From: Rahnella victoriana
GTDB lineage: Bacteria; Pseudomonadota; Gammaproteobacteria; Enterobacterales; Enterobacteriaceae
Reading direction: 5' to 3'
Assembly (NCBI RefSeq): GCF_004330295.1
Contig: NZ_SJOJ01000002.1
Coordinates: forward strand, 248,001-312,000
DNA length: 64,000 bases
Positions within the stretch are counted from its first letter, which is position 1. The number at the start of each line of letters is the position of its first letter. The notes under the pieces were generated by a model. It did not search any database and was not told where the DNA came from. It saw nothing but the letters and a program-made list of their open reading frames with translations. The position numbers and the translations under genes are program-made. Positions 63,418 through 64,000 of the stretch are shown here, one piece after another.

Positions 63418-64000
63418 ATGTCGCCATTCTCCCGGTTTTCGCAATATTTCACCGAAGTCGCCCGAACAGGAAGTTTGCGCAAAGCAGCGGAAGTGCTGCA
63501 CGTCTCGGCCTCGGCCATCAACCGGCAGATCCTGCAGGCCGAACAGACGCTGGAAACCCCGCTGTTTGAGCGCCTGCCCACGGGTCTGAAACTGACCTCC
63601 GCCGGGGAAATTCTGTTCGATGATATCCGCCGCTGGCGAAAAGAGTTTTCGCGCACGCGTGAACGTTTCGACGAAATTCAGGGGCTGCGGCGCGGACATG
63701 TCACGATTTCGATGATTGCCGCACTCAGCGAAGGCATGGTGGCGGAACTGATTGCCGAGGTGGGCGCAGAGCACCCTTATCTGACGTTTGATATCCGTAT
63801 AGAAGACAGCCGCAATATCAGCGAACAGGTCAGTTCAGCGGAAGTGGATTTCGGGTTATTGCTGGATCCGGTCGAACACACCGGGCTGGAAGTGCGCGCT
63901 TTCGCGGAACTACCCATCGGCATCGCCATGCCGGTCGGCCACACCCTCTCGCAGCAGGCATCACTGTCGTTCAGTGATATCGCCTCTTACCGCCAGATCA
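63418..64000 (+). CDS. LysR-type regulator, N-terminal part (cut by window edge)
   Basis: Opens at ATG 63418 and continues past the window (194 codons seen). N-terminal HTH: FTEVARTGSLRKAAEVLHVSASAINRQILQAEQTLETPLFERLPTGLKLTSAGEIL. The effector domain begins at about residue 90 (GHVTISMIAALSEGMVAELIAEV). It is divergent from the purine permease gene and may regulate it or a gene beyond the window. Confidence 0.88.
   Translation, partial: MSPFSRFSQYFTEVARTGSLRKAAEVLHVSASAINRQILQAEQTLETPLFERLPTGLKLTSAGEILFDDIRRWRKEFSRTRERFDEIQGLRRGHVTISMIAALSEGMVAELIAEVGAEHPYLTFDIRIEDSRNISEQVSSAEVDFGLLLDPVEHTGLEVRAFAELPIGIAMPVGHTLSQQASLSFSDIASYRQI

Overview
The window looks like a chromosomal segment from a gamma-proteobacterium of the order Enterobacterales. 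Protein similarity and the gene order tus - fumC - manA - ydgA match the Escherichia coli terminus region. Several features (a DacD-type carboxypeptidase, an XdhABC/GuaD purine block, many small scavenging cassettes) suggest a Yersiniaceae-type environmental enterobacterium such as Rahnella or a relative. That genus guess is inference. No prophage, IS transposase, rRNA, tRNA or CRISPR array was seen.

The window spans the replication terminus. A near-perfect dif site lies at 29648-29675. It is bracketed by two Ter sites in opposite orientation (26117-26139 and 34528-34550), the second directly in front of tus. The orientations make a fork trap only about 8.4 kb wide with dif inside it. The genes inside the trap are a second GAPDH, a GlxA-type regulator, emtA, a small cupin protein, a metallophosphoesterase, a Fic protein fused to an N4-acetylcytidine amidohydrolase (YqfB) domain, an HD-domain protein with its divergent GlxA-type regulator, and tag.

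Layout. 1-2.6 kb: start of glgX, a 2-hydroxyacid dehydrogenase, and cbl. 2.8-11.6 kb: rnb, a YdeP-like molybdopterin oxidoreductase, dacD, an oxalate/formate-type MFS carrier, a pirin and a small KTSC-like protein. 11.8-19.8 kb: organosulfur region (SsuA-like and SsuD-like proteins, then a LysR / thiol dioxygenase / four-domain rhodanese cassette), with two roughly 0.6 kb structured repeats in direct orientation flanking the cassette. 20-26 kb: oxidoreductases and a marR-emrB-emrA-like efflux operon. 26-35.5 kb: the terminus. 35.5-43.9 kb: fumC, manA, ydgA, fetAB, a GntR regulator, a membrane protein and a phosphatase. 44-51.5 kb: a higBA-like toxin-antitoxin pair and a purine catabolic block (guaD, a RutR-like regulator, xdhABC). 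51.6-58.2 kb: a ROK regulator and a sugar ABC transporter operon carrying a PfkB kinase, with matching palindromic operators. 58.3-64 kb: a DHA2 MFS pump, an aldo/keto reductase, ydfG, an NCS2 purine permease and a truncated LysR gene.

Several blocks read as one function each. Cbl, the SsuA/SsuD-like pair, the dioxygenase and the rhodanese all concern organic sulfur. GuaD makes xanthine, XdhABC oxidises it, and the NCS2 permease could import the bases. The most unusual items are the paired, inverted, hairpin-rich repeats with covarying stems, the Fic-YqfB fusion, the very narrow Ter/dif arrangement, and a palindromic mobile repeat that supplies the C-terminus of the RutR-like regulator.
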